Shown piece after piece: positions 8,098 through 16,243 of a stretch of 64,000 nt of DNA; position 1 is the stretch's first letter; each line of letters starts with the position of its first letter. The notes under the pieces were generated by a model. That model did not search any database, was not told the DNA's origin, and saw only the letters and a list, made by a program, of their open reading frames with translations. The translations under genes and the position numbers were made by a program. Source of the stretch: Parabacteroides sp. PH5-46 (GTDB lineage: Bacteria; Bacteroidota; Bacteroidia; Bacteroidales; Tannerellaceae); the NCBI RefSeq assembly GCF_029892785.1, contig NZ_JARXXA010000008.1:1-64000 (forward strand). The letters run 5' to 3'.

Positions 8098-8994
8098 TTA
8101 GAGGTTTAATGCAGTATCCATACCTGTAAGGTGTTCTGATAATTTCAACATATCCCGCCCAATCTTTCCGTTATCCATTCGTACCAATGTTTGGGTTGTA
8201 TTTATATTGGTATGTCCTAACATTCGGGATATTGTTTCAATGGGTACCCCATTCATATAGGTAATAGTAGTCGCAAATGTGTTTCTTGCAACCCTGAAAG
8301 TGAGATTTTTACCAATACCGCAAATATCACCGATTTCTTTCAAATAATCATTCATCTTTTGATTACTTGCTATCGGTAAATTTTGACTGTACTTATTCAA
8401 AATTTTCTGCGGAACTGAAAGCAAAGGGATTATAACAGGTGTATATGTCATGCTCCGCATAATTTTGATAATAGGATTACCGTCTTTATCTGTTTCAAAA
8501 TTTTCGGTTGTTAGCATTGATAAGTCTGAATAATTCAGACCTGTAAAACAGGAAAAGATAAATACATCCCTTACTTGTTCAAGTCTTTTAGTCGAAAACT
8601 TTTTGCTCAAAATAGACTGTAACTCCTTTTCCGAAAGGAAGGCACGAACTACCTCTTGCCTTTTAATCCGGTAATGGCTAAAAGGGTTGTTGGATATAGC
8701 CTGTTTTTCACAGGCTATATTTACAATACGACGGAATAATTCTATTTTCTTGGCGGCTGTGTTTACGTTATATTTGCGAAACTTCATCAGGTAATTTTCA
8801 AAACCTATTATGAAATTGACGTCGATTTCGGACAGCAAGTAATCAACTTTCCCATATCGTTGTTTAATGTAATCAGCGATATAGTTTCTCACCGCTTCAT
8901 ATTTCAGGTAGGTAGATAAGGCTTTAACCTTATATACATTCTTATTATACTCGTCGAACAGAGCTATTACTGTTGAATATTCATTTTTTTTCAT
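8098..8994 (-). CDS. tyrosine-recombinase paralogue lacking the active site
   Basis: 298 aa, related to the adjacent 480-aa integrase (shared KEIG-CGI-LTF and MLGHTNI-TTQ blocks). It lacks the ~100-residue arm-binding N-terminal domain but keeps the core-binding and catalytic folds. Active-site positions are mostly replaced: HLARH becomes RVARN (both His lost), the KREKT lysine region is MRSMT, and the tyrosine motif TQIYARI is TQTLVRM, so no nucleophilic Tyr. Only the second Arg and the GH histidine remain. It is 20 bp downstream of the integrase. It is probably catalytically dead, but the intact frame suggests a retained role such as directionality, inhibition or structure. Confidence 0.85.
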   Translation of the reverse strand: MKKNEYSTVIALFDEYNKNVYKVKALSTYLKYEAVRNYIADYIKQRYGKVDYLLSEIDVNFIIGFENYLMKFRKYNVNTAAKKIELFRRIVNIACEKQAISNNPFSHYRIKRQEVVRAFLSEKELQSILSKKFSTKRLEQVRDVFIFSCFTGLNYSDLSMLTTENFETDKDGNPIIKIMRSMTYTPVIIPLLSVPQKILNKYSQNLPIASNQKMNDYLKEIGDICGIGKNLTFRVARNTFATTITYMNGVPIETISRMLGHTNINTTQTLVRMDNGKIGRDMLKLSEHLTGMDTALNL

Positions 8995-9014
8995 TACTAT
9001 TAAAAATTAGTGGG

Positions 9015-10457
9015 TTAAACAGCTAATTGAGTATTGGCTTTTTCCGATTTAAAAGTGAGATTGCCTTCATTTTCAAAAGTATTAGACCAGAGAGATAATT
9101 TTTCTTCTTCTGAAAGGCTATGCCACATGACAGATATACGCTTTAATCTTTCGGGATCATCAGACAGAGTGCCGGGAAGATTAAATAAAGCCATTTTTTC
9201 ATGCAATGAAAGGCATTCAAAAAGTTTATCTAAATTAGATTTAGATTTGATTCGCCTTTCTTCAAGTTTTTCAGCAAAAGAAGCCATATCGTTGCTTACC
9301 TTAACATCGGTAATTCTTGCATAAATTTGGGTAGTTTTTATGTTTGTATGACCTAACATTTTTGATACACTTTCAATGGAAACTCCTTTTGTAAGCGTAA
9401 GAGTGGCGAAAGTGTGTCTTGCAAGATGAAATGTTAAATCTTTGTCAATACCGCAAACAGCTCCGATTTCTTTGAGATATTCATTCACTTTTTGATTGCT
9501 TGGAACAGGGAGAACTTTCTTATTGGGCATCGTCCCTTTATACTTCTCAATAATTTGCTTTGGAATGTCGAGTAATGGAATATTGTAGCTTGTACCTGTC
9601 TTTTCACGTTTCCCCATTATCCACAAATTATTATCAAATGAAATGCGGATATTACTTTCATCCAATCCTTTTACGTCTATATAGGAAAGTCCGGTATAAC
9701 AGCTAAAAATAAAGATATCTCTTACTCGCTCCAAACGTTCAGAAGAGAATTGTTTCTTCATGATTTCGTCTATTTGTTCTTGCATTAAATAGCCTCTATC
9801 GACTTTCTTAAACTTTATTTTATAGTTGGCAAAAGGATCAATGTGAATCCAACCGTTATTTTTGGCGAAAAGAATAATAGTGCGGAATCGCTGTAAGAAT
9901 TTAGCAGTAGTATTTTCCTTACATTTGCAGCTTGTCATTAGGTACACTTCAAAATTTCTCAAAAAGGAGTGATTTACCTCTTTCAAAGAAATATCAGCAA
10001 CATTATAATACTCTTTAATAAAATTAGCCATGTGCCTACGGGCTACGTCATATTTTTGAAGTGTACCTTTTGCCCTGCTTATACCAACCAATTTAGCGAT
10101 ATCATCAACATGCCGTTGGAATAATTCGAGTACGGTTTGGTTTTTAATTTCAAGACCAAGAAAGATATTTTTAACCCGATCAGGATTAACATTGTTCTCT
10201 TTGGTGAGTAAATCATGGTAAACGTTGTATAAGCCTGTTTTAATTGTTTCCAGAAAGGTATTTATCTCGACAGCTTCTTTTGTTCTGCCCAGAGCCATTG
10301 ACGACTTTACATCCCATGATTTAGGATGCACATTTAATTTGGTACTGAAACGGCTTATTTGTCCGTCGATTGTAATCCGGCACATGATAGGAACACTGCC
10401 ATCGGATTTTTGCTTGTCTCTTTTCAAAAAGAAAAGAACTTTAAATGTACTTTTCAT
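9015..10457 (-). CDS. tyrosine integrase of the integrated element
   Basis: 480 aa. Domains in order: arm-type DNA-binding (about 1-95), SAM-like core-binding (about 105-210), catalytic (about 225-400), and an unusual charged C-terminal tail of ~75 residues. Catalytic signatures: YTGLSYIDV (the Arg I position is Ser, as in IntDOT-type Bacteroides integrases), KREKTGTSYNIPL lysine, HLARHTFAT, LGHTNIKTTQIY with the nucleophilic Tyr. It would catalyse integration and excision of the element. It starts about 455 bp from the 3' end of tRNA-Asp, which fits a tRNA attachment site. The downstream gene is a degenerate paralogue. Confidence 0.9.
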   Translation of the reverse strand: MKSTFKVLFFLKRDKQKSDGSVPIMCRITIDGQISRFSTKLNVHPKSWDVKSSMALGRTKEAVEINTFLETIKTGLYNVYHDLLTKENNVNPDRVKNIFLGLEIKNQTVLELFQRHVDDIAKLVGISRAKGTLQKYDVARRHMANFIKEYYNVADISLKEVNHSFLRNFEVYLMTSCKCKENTTAKFLQRFRTIILFAKNNGWIHIDPFANYKIKFKKVDRGYLMQEQIDEIMKKQFSSERLERVRDIFIFSCYTGLSYIDVKGLDESNIRISFDNNLWIMGKREKTGTSYNIPLLDIPKQIIEKYKGTMPNKKVLPVPSNQKVNEYLKEIGAVCGIDKDLTFHLARHTFATLTLTKGVSIESVSKMLGHTNIKTTQIYARITDVKVSNDMASFAEKLEERRIKSKSNLDKLFECLSLHEKMALFNLPGTLSDDPERLKRISVMWHSLSEEEKLSLWSNTFENEGNLTFKSEKANTQLAV

Positions 10458-10912
10458 AAACTCATTTTTTAATGTTACAAAATTAAAGTAAACTATCTGT
10501 TAATGAGTTTTATGCAGACTGCCAATTCCCGACAACACACTGCCAATTTTGGACAATTCGTACCCCTTTTTCTTTGATTTCTCGTACCCCCTGTGTCCCT
10601 TTTTGGTTTGGGGTATGAAATGGGACACACTAAATGTCTTTTTTTGGCTTTATTTTGGCTTTTTCCTAAGACAACATAAATAAAAAAAGTCCCTCATATT
10701 CACTGAATATGAAGGACTTGTCTCTTTTTTGGCGCCTATTGACTTAGGCTTTCCGCGGTATGGACGGGTACGCCACCAAACTGTGTCTTTTCGCTGTTTT
10801 CCAGCTACTTAACCCCTCTTTTTATCTTTAGGGGTACGAGTTAGAGCCAAAACTCTTAAACTCGTTGTACGTCAGTCTTTTAACGACCTTACCAACCTTA
10901 TTCCTTTTTTAG
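10458..10912. other. gene-free region between integrase and tRNA-Asp
   Basis: Holds paired direct repeats upstream of the integrase: CTGCCAATT at 10519 and 10540, each followed by GACAA, and TCGTACCCC at 10558 and 10582. An inverted pair GTGTCCC / GGGACAC (10593-10599, 10622-10628), a two-way terminator (10682-10730) and an imperfect hairpin (10836-10865) follow. These could be integrase arm sites and the element end; no gene seen. Confidence 0.5.
10682..10730. terminator. bidirectional terminator
   Basis: Long stem: AAGTCC (10687-10692) with GGACTT (10714-10719) and CATATTCA (10695-10702) with TGAATATG (10704-10711). Seven A precede it and a T-rich run (TCTCTTTTTT) follows, so it can end transcripts from either side, including leftward read-out from tRNA-Asp. 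Confidence 0.75.
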
Positions 10913-10986
10913 CGGAACGGACGGGACTCGAACCCGCGACCCCCTGCGTGACAGGCAGGTATTCTAACCAGCTGAACTACCGCTCC
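10913..10986 (-). tRNA. tRNA-Asp (anticodon GTC)
   Basis: 74 bases read on the minus strand. Acceptor stem GGAGCGG pairs with CCGTTCC (one G-U), discriminator G, anticodon loop CTGTCAC giving GTC, T-arm GCGGGTTCGAGTCCCGT. CCA is not encoded. Its 3' end faces the integrase, so it is the likely insertion target of the element on the left. A promoter sits about 37 bases upstream (11023-11030). Confidence 0.95.
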
Positions 10987-11022
10987 ATTTTTTTTTAACT
11001 ACAATTGCTCTCAATTGCGGTG

Positions 11023-11053
11023 CAAAGATAGGAGGATTGTTTTTATTATGCAA
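11023..11053 (-). promoter_or_regulatory. promoter of tRNA-Asp
   Basis: On the minus strand, TATCTTTG (11023-11030) matches the Bacteroidetes -7 consensus TAnnTTTG, with TTG (11051-11053) 20 bases upstream as the -33 element. Confidence 0.7.
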
Positions 11054-11062
11054 GTCCTTTTT

Positions 11063-11216
11063 GTAAAATGTTCTGAGATTTTTTGCATTTTGATCTCATA
11101 TTTGCGGCATTTTGATCTGAAGTTTTTGTTGGCCGATAGCTATCAGTTAGTTGGCTGACGGCCGTCGGCCAACTGACCGATAATTGTCAACCAATTGACC
11201 GACGCCTATCGGCCAA
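11063..11216. repeat. 22-bp-register array A (palindromic units)
   Basis: Four consecutive 22-bp units start at 11129, 11151, 11173 and 11195, each an imperfect palindrome of the form TTGRCCGAYnnnnRTCRGYCAA; the outermost ends TTGGCCGATAG (11129) and CTATCGGCCAA (11206-11216) are inverse copies. In the same register to the left, GCATTTTGATCT starts at 11085 and 11107, and a weaker match starts at 11063. Substitutions between units are mostly transitions. Confidence 0.8.
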
Positions 11217-11330
11217 TAAAAACAAGTCATACTTTTATCCTTTCTTAGGTGTTGTTTGACAAAATTATATGGATAAAGATCGGCATCTTACTTTTTACTA
11301 TCTATTACACGATATGTCGTGGTAAATTGT

Positions 11331-11338
11331 TACTTTTG
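11331..11338 (+). promoter_or_regulatory. -7 element of the his promoter
   Basis: TACTTTTG matches TAnnTTTG, 26 bases before the hisH start codon. A short dyad CACGA / TCGTG (11308-11321) sits just upstream. No clear -33 element. Confidence 0.6.
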
Positions 11339-11364
11339 CGACGCTAATTATAAAGAGCCGAAAG

Positions 11365-11955
11365 ATGGATGTAGCCATTGTAAAATATAATGCAGGGAAT
11401 ATATATTCTGTAGACTATGCTTTGAAACGTTTAGGGGTACAGGCTATTGTTACTGCAGATCATGAGGCGCTTCTGGCGGCGGATAAAGTGATTTTTCCCG
11501 GTGTAGGTGAGGCGCGGACAACGATGGAGCATCTGAAGGCTTCCGGCTTGGATGCTTTGATCCGGGACTTGAAGCAGCCTGTTTTGGGGATTTGTCTTGG
11601 GATGCAGCTGATGTGTCGTTTCTCTGAAGAAGGGGATGCGGAATGTTTACATATCTTTGATGTGGATGTTAAGCGTTTTATGCCTGAAAGACATGAGGAT
11701 AAGGTACCTCATATGGGTTGGAATACGCTGAAGAATGTTAAAAGCAGCCTTTTTTCAAACGAACAGGAGAATCAGTTTGTTTATTTTGTACATAGCTATT
11801 ATGTTCCGGTGAATGATAATACGGCTGCTACAACAGACTATATCATTCCGTTCAGCGCTGCCCTGCAAAGGGATAATTTTTATGCCACGCAGTTTCATCC
11901 CGAAAAAAGCGGAGCGATTGGCGAACAGATATTGTGCAATTTTTTGAAACTATAA
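11365..11955 (+). CDS. hisH: imidazole glycerol phosphate synthase, glutaminase subunit
   Basis: 196 aa, the usual length. Class I glutamine amidotransferase: nucleophile Cys77 in GICLGMQ, and the His-Glu pair in QFHPEKSG near residue 178. It releases ammonia from glutamine and passes it to HisF, which makes IGP and AICAR in histidine synthesis. It is first of four his genes (hisH-hisA-hisF-hisIE) with gaps of 7-16 bp, so one operon. Preceded by a TAnnTTTG promoter. Confidence 0.97.
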   Translation: MDVAIVKYNAGNIYSVDYALKRLGVQAIVTADHEALLAADKVIFPGVGEARTTMEHLKASGLDALIRDLKQPVLGICLGMQLMCRFSEEGDAECLHIFDVDVKRFMPERHEDKVPHMGWNTLKNVKSSLFSNEQENQFVYFVHSYYVPVNDNTAATTDYIIPFSAALQRDNFYATQFHPEKSGAIGEQILCNFLKL

Positions 11956-11966
11956 GAAGATCAACG

Positions 11967-12692
11967 ATGATTGAATTAATTCCGGCTATAGATCTGATTG
12001 ATGGGAAATGCGTCCGCCTTACCCAGGGTGATTATGATACCAAGAAAGTCTATAATGAAGATCCTCTAGAGGTGGCAAAAATGTTTGAAGATCATGGTAT
12101 TAGACGCTTACATCTTGTTGACCTGGATGGTGCACGTGCCGGACGTATTATCAATTACCGTGTTCTTGAAAAAATAGCTACACGTACATCCCTTATTATA
12201 GATTTTGGAGGCGGCTTGAAGCATGAGGACGATCTGGAAATCGCTTTTGAAAGTGGGGCGCAGATGGTTACAGGCGGAAGTATAGCTGTCAAAAATCCGG
12301 AAGTATTTACCGGCTGGATCAGTAAGTACGGGAGTGATAAGATTATATTAGGCGCTGATGTGAAAGATCGTAAGATTGCAGTCAGCGGCTGGGAAGAGAC
12401 AACGGAAAAGGAGTTGATCCCCTTCATAAAAGAATATCATAATAAGGGAATAATAAAGGTGATCAGCACAGATGTAAGTCGTGATGGTATGTTGCAAGGC
12501 CCTTCCATTGATATGTATAAAGAAATAAAAGATGAGATTCCGATGCTATATATCATAGCAAGTGGGGGAGTAGGCTCTATTGAGGATATAGAGAAACTGG
12601 TAGAAGCGAAAATCCCTGCTGTAATTATAGGCAAGGCTATTTACGAAGGACGTATTACGTTGAAGGAGCTAATCAGGTTTAATGAGGAATAA
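11967..12692 (+). CDS. hisA: ProFAR isomerase
   Basis: 241 aa from ATG at 11967, 11 bp after hisH; an upstream in-frame extension to 11934 overlaps hisH and is not used because HisA proteins begin [13 protein letters not shown] as here. TIM barrel with catalytic Asp9 (PAIDLIDG) and the second half-barrel Asp in ILGADVKD, plus phosphate loops DFGGGL and ASGGVGS. It converts ProFAR to PRFAR in histidine synthesis. Confidence 0.97.
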   Translation: MIELIPAIDLIDGKCVRLTQGDYDTKKVYNEDPLEVAKMFEDHGIRRLHLVDLDGARAGRIINYRVLEKIATRTSLIIDFGGGLKHEDDLEIAFESGAQMVTGGSIAVKNPEVFTGWISKYGSDKIILGADVKDRKIAVSGWEETTEKELIPFIKEYHNKGIIKVISTDVSRDGMLQGPSIDMYKEIKDEIPMLYIIASGGVGSIEDIEKLVEAKIPAVIIGKAIYEGRITLKELIRFNEE

Positions 12693-12699
12693 AGATACT

Positions 12700-13455
12700 A
12701 TGTTGGCAAAGAGAATTGTTCCTTGTCTGGATATAAAGGACGGAACTACTGTAAAAGGAGTTAATTTTGTAGATTTTCGTGATGCCGGAGATCCGGTAGA
12801 ACTGGGTGCTCAATATAGTAAAGCAGGTGCCGATGAGCTGGTTTATCTGGACATTACAGCTTCGCATGAAGGAAGGAAAACCTTTACGGAGTTGGTGAAA
12901 AAGGTGGCGTCCCGTATCAGTATTCCGTTTACAGTGGGAGGTGGAATTAATGAGTTGAAGGATGTAGACCGCCTGCTTAGTGCAGGGGCTGATAAGGTTT
13001 CGATTAATTCGGCAGCACTTCGTAACCCTGATTTGATAGAGCAAATTGCGAAAAACTTCGGAAGCCAGGTCTGCGTAGTAGCTATTGATGCTAATTATGA
13101 GGATGGAAAATGGCTTTGCTATTTGAATGGAGGCCGTATTCCTACGGATAAATACCTGTTTGAATGGGCTGTTGAAGCAGAGAATCTGGGAGCAGGTGAA
13201 ATCCTGTTTACAAGTATGACGCATGATGGTGTGAAAACAGGATATGCTAATGACGCATTGGCCTCTTTGGCTGACAAGTTACATATTCCGGTTATAGCCT
13301 CAGGTGGGGCCGGAACGAAAGAACATTTTCGGGATGCATTCCTCAAAGGAAAGGCTGATGCTGCATTGGCTGCCAGTGTTTTTCATTTCGGAGAAATTGG
13401 TATTGCCGATTTAAAGCAGTATCTTTCGGCTGAAGGTATCCCTGTACGATTATAA
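12700..13455 (+). CDS. hisF: imidazole glycerol phosphate synthase, cyclase subunit
   Basis: 251 aa from ATG at 12700 (start [15 protein letters not shown] is the family start; an in-frame ATG at 12682 would overlap hisA). TIM barrel with Asp11 (CLDIKDG) and the partner Asp in [11 protein letters not shown]; phosphate sites GGGI and SGGAGT. Pairs with HisH to make IGP and AICAR from PRFAR. Start lies 7 bp after the hisA stop. Confidence 0.97.
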   Translation: MLAKRIVPCLDIKDGTTVKGVNFVDFRDAGDPVELGAQYSKAGADELVYLDITASHEGRKTFTELVKKVASRISIPFTVGGGINELKDVDRLLSAGADKVSINSAALRNPDLIEQIAKNFGSQVCVVAIDANYEDGKWLCYLNGGRIPTDKYLFEWAVEAENLGAGEILFTSMTHDGVKTGYANDALASLADKLHIPVIASGGAGTKEHFRDAFLKGKADAALAASVFHFGEIGIADLKQYLSAEGIPVRL

Positions 13456-13471
13456 TTTAGAAACAAGATAG

Positions 13472-14068
13472 ATGAATTTAGATTTTGAAAAATCAGGTGG
13501 TTTGATTCCTGCAATTATCCAGGATGAAAGAACCTCTAAGGTATTGATGCTGGGATTTATGAATGAGGAGGCCTTTGAAAAGACAAAGGAAACCGGAAAA
13601 GTGACATTCTTCAGCCGTACGAGGAATCGTTTGTGGATGAAAGGGGAGGCCAGTGGTAATACACTTCAGGTAAAGAGCATACTGCTTGATTGCGATAATG
13701 ATACATTATTAATCAAGGCGCAGCCTGCCGGTCCGGTTTGTCATACCGGCGCAGATACTTGTTTTGGAGAAGAAAACAAGGAAGATATCTTGTTTTTTAA
13801 ATATCTTCAGGATTTTATAGAACGCCGGAAACTGGAAATGCCGGAAGGTTCATATACTACCTCCTTATTTATGAAAGGAATAAACCGTATGGCGCAGAAA
13901 GTAGGGGAGGAGGCTGTGGAAACGGTTATAGAAGCTACAAACGGAACAGAAGAAGGCCTTCTTTATGAAGCCTCGGATATGATCTATCACCTGATTGTCT
14001 TGCTGACAAGTAAGGGGTATCGGATAGAGGATCTGGCCCGTGAATTAATGAAACGACATAAAGAATAA
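13472..14068 (+). CDS. hisIE: bifunctional phosphoribosyl-AMP cyclohydrolase / phosphoribosyl-ATP pyrophosphatase
   Basis: 198 aa. The HisI half (about 1-108) shows SRTRNRLWMKGEASGN and the metal/zinc motifs DCDND and CHTG-DTCF. The HisE half (about 112-198) shows KVGEEAVETVIEA and the YEASDMIYHLIVLL helix. It carries out steps 2 and 3 of histidine synthesis. The N-terminal portion ends and HisE begins without a stop, as usual in Bacteroidetes. Gap to hisF is 16 bp. Confidence 0.96.
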   Translation: MNLDFEKSGGLIPAIIQDERTSKVLMLGFMNEEAFEKTKETGKVTFFSRTRNRLWMKGEASGNTLQVKSILLDCDNDTLLIKAQPAGPVCHTGADTCFGEENKEDILFFKYLQDFIERRKLEMPEGSYTTSLFMKGINRMAQKVGEEAVETVIEATNGTEEGLLYEASDMIYHLIVLLTSKGYRIEDLARELMKRHKE

Positions 14069-14075
14069 AAGAAAT

Positions 14076-14753
14076 ATGGAAGATTCGGTTCTGCTCAAAC
14101 TGGAAAATATAGAGGTTTTGCGTGACGAGAATATGATTTTGCGTGATGCCTCTTTAACGCTCCATAATGGGGAATTCCTTTATGTGATCGGAAAAGTAGG
14201 CTCAGGAAAGAGTACCTTGTTGAAGTCTTTATATTGTGAGGTTGCTATCAATCATGGCAACGCCCACTTATTACAATATGATTTGTTGAATATCAAGCGA
14301 AAAGAGATACCCTATCTTCGCCGGAAACTGGGAATTGTATTTCAGGATTTCCAGTTATTGACGGATCGTTCTGTGTTCAGGAACCTGGAATTTGCCTTGC
14401 GGGCGACAGGTTGGAAAAAGAATGATGAAATTACAGACCGGATTGACAGTGTGCTTTACCAGGTAGGTATGCAGACTAAGGGGTACAAAATGCCGCACGA
14501 ATTGTCGGGCGGAGAGCAGCAACGTATTGTTATAGCCCGCGCCCTGCTTAATGAACCAAAAATCATTCTGGCAGACGAACCGACCGGTAATTTAGACCCG
14601 GAAACGAGTGCTCAGATCGTACAATTATTGCATGATATCTGTAAAAAGGGAACGGCTGTAATTATGACTACTCATAACTATACAATCGTGAATAATTACC
14701 CGGCGCGGATTGTAAAGTGCGAGAATGGCTGTTTAAGTGATATCGGCGAATAA
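14076..14753 (+). CDS. ftsE: FtsE-like ABC transporter ATP-binding protein
   Basis: 225 aa. Walker A GKVGSGKST (residues 39-47), Q-loop VFQDFQLL, signature LSGGEQQR, Walker B IILADEP, His switch TTHNY. The FtsE/LolD group; with FtsX it links the cell-division ring to murein hydrolases. No ftsX lies beside it here. It starts 7 bp after hisIE, so it rides on the his transcript. Assignment as FtsE rather than another LolD-like ATPase is likely but not certain. Confidence 0.85.
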   Translation: MEDSVLLKLENIEVLRDENMILRDASLTLHNGEFLYVIGKVGSGKSTLLKSLYCEVAINHGNAHLLQYDLLNIKRKEIPYLRRKLGIVFQDFQLLTDRSVFRNLEFALRATGWKKNDEITDRIDSVLYQVGMQTKGYKMPHELSGGEQQRIVIARALLNEPKIILADEPTGNLDPETSAQIVQLLHDICKKGTAVIMTTHNYTIVNNYPARIVKCENGCLSDIGE

Positions 14754-14762
14754 TATTTTATG

Positions 14763-14770
14763 TAACTTTG
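14763..14770 (+). promoter_or_regulatory. -7 element for aspartate kinase
   Basis: TAACTTTG matches TAnnTTTG, 46 bases upstream of the aspartate kinase start and just after the ftsE stop. -33 element not evident. Confidence 0.55.
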
Positions 14771-14815
14771 CGGTGCTTTTAGAGTAAGAATGAATAATTT
14801 AATAGAATAAGAAAA

Positions 14816-16132
14816 ATGAAAGTATTGAAGTTTGGCGGTACTTCTGTGGGTTCGGCACAGAGAATGAAAGATGTTGCAAAGCTGATCACAACAGGTGAAC
14901 GTAATATCATCGTGTTATCTGCAATGTCGGGTACTACTAATTCATTGGTTGAAATTTCGGATTATCTGTACAAGAAGAATCCTGACGGCGCAAATGAAAT
15001 AATCAATAAACTTGCAATAAAATATTATAAACACGCTGAGGAGTTATATGATACTGCCGAATATAAACAAAGAGCCAAAGAACTGATATCTTATCATTTT
15101 GATTATATCCGCACGTTTACAAAAGACCTGTTTACGCTTTTTGAAGAAAAGGTTGTTTTAGCTCAGGGCGAATTGATCTCTACAGGGATGATGAATCTGT
15201 ACCTGAACGAACAAGGCGTGAAGTCTGTTTTGCTGCCTGCCTTGGAATATATGCGTACCGATAAAAATGCAGAGCCCGATCCGGCTTACATCAAAGAAAA
15301 GCTAAACAATCTGTTGGAAGAACATAAGGATGCCGATCTGTATATCACTCAAGGATATATTTGCCGGAATGCTTATGGCGAAATAGACAATTTACAGAGA
15401 GGAGGTAGCGACTATACTGCATCCCTGATTGGTGCTGCTGTTTATGGCACAGAAATACAGATATGGACAGACATAGACGGAATGCACAATAATGATCCGA
15501 GATATGTAGAACATACAGCTCCGGTACGTAATCTTAACTTTGAAGAGGCTGCAGAGTTGGCTTATTTCGGAGCGAAGATACTGCATCCTACCTGTATATT
15601 ACCAGCCAAGCTGAATAATATACCAGTTCGCCTATTGAATACAATACAGCCGGAAGCGCCCGGAACGTTGATATCTAATTCTTCGGAAAAAGACAAAATA
15701 AAAGCTGTTGCAGCTAAAGATAATATTACAGCAATTAAGATTAAGAGTGGCCGCATGCTGTTAGCTACCGGTTTCCTGCGCAAGGTGTTCGAGATATTTG
15801 AAAACTATCAGACACCCATTGATATGGTAACTACTTCGGAAGTAGGTGTATCCTGTACTATCGACAACCGGAAACGCTTGGATGAGATTGTAGATGATCT
15901 GAAGAAGTATGGAACGGTTACAGTAGACGAAGACCTGGTAATTGTCTGTGTAGTAGGCGACTTGGAATGGGACAATGTAGGCTTTGAGGCAAGTATCGTA
16001 AATGCTCTGAAAGATATACCCGTACGAATGATCTCTTATGGCGGAAGTAACTATAATGTATCTCTGTTGGTAAAAGCATCAGACAAGCAACGGGCATTAC
16101 AGGCTCTTAGCAAACACTTATTTAACGACTAA
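14816..16132 (+). CDS. lysC: aspartate kinase (monofunctional)
   Basis: 438 aa. N-terminal amino-acid kinase domain starting with KFGGTSVG (residues 5-12), with the substrate loop RGGSDYTASL near residue 196. Two ACT regulatory regions occupy about residues 295-438 (AIKIKSGRMLL; VCVVGDLEWDN), consistent with feedback by end products. It makes aspartyl phosphate, the first step to lysine, threonine and methionine. Directly followed by lysA, pointing to a lysine-pathway operon. Its last codons run into a heptamer repeat array. Confidence 0.95.
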   Translation: MKVLKFGGTSVGSAQRMKDVAKLITTGERNIIVLSAMSGTTNSLVEISDYLYKKNPDGANEIINKLAIKYYKHAEELYDTAEYKQRAKELISYHFDYIRTFTKDLFTLFEEKVVLAQGELISTGMMNLYLNEQGVKSVLLPALEYMRTDKNAEPDPAYIKEKLNNLLEEHKDADLYITQGYICRNAYGEIDNLQRGGSDYTASLIGAAVYGTEIQIWTDIDGMHNNDPRYVEHTAPVRNLNFEEAAELAYFGAKILHPTCILPAKLNNIPVRLLNTIQPEAPGTLISNSSEKDKIKAVAAKDNITAIKIKSGRMLLATGFLRKVFEIFENYQTPIDMVTTSEVGVSCTIDNRKRLDEIVDDLKKYGTVTVDEDLVIVCVVGDLEWDNVGFEASIVNALKDIPVRMISYGGSNYNVSLLVKASDKQRALQALSKHLFND

Positions 16133-16239
16133 ATATTAACGGTTAACGATTAGCGTTTAACGATTAATAATGTGCGTAGATAGATGCACATTTACCTATT
16201 AATCGTTAATCGTTAATCGTTAATCATTAAACGTTATAC
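16122..16239. repeat. inverted heptamer array B
   Basis: Left arm: seven degenerate heptamers (TTAACGA type) from 16122 to 16170, beginning inside the last codons of the kinase gene. Right arm: six heptamers (GTTAATC type, inverse complement) from 16198 to 16239. An inner stem AATGTGC / GCACATT (16169-16175, 16186-16192) caps it. The array fills the entire gap to the lysA start codon (16244), so the transcript could fold into a long hairpin. Confidence 0.85.
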
Positions 16240-16243
16240 AATC

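Larger units (their letters stand above)
10987..11364. other. tRNA-Asp / hisH divergent intergenic region
   Basis: 378 bases without a gene. From left to right: leftward tRNA promoter, a 22-bp-register repeat array (11063-11216), then the rightward hisH promoter. Confidence 0.7.

Noticed and set aside
10730-10912. Second tRNA or tRNA remnant beside tRNA-Asp
   Set aside because: No cloverleaf or copy of the tRNA 3' end could be built from this stretch.
11129-11216. CRISPR array
   Set aside because: Units are contiguous palindromes without spacers, and no cas genes are in the window. The same applies to arrays D, E and F.
14076-14753. Member of a complete FtsEX pair
   Set aside because: No FtsX-type gene is adjacent; the FtsX-family protein at 18617-19885 is LolC/E-like and on the other strand.
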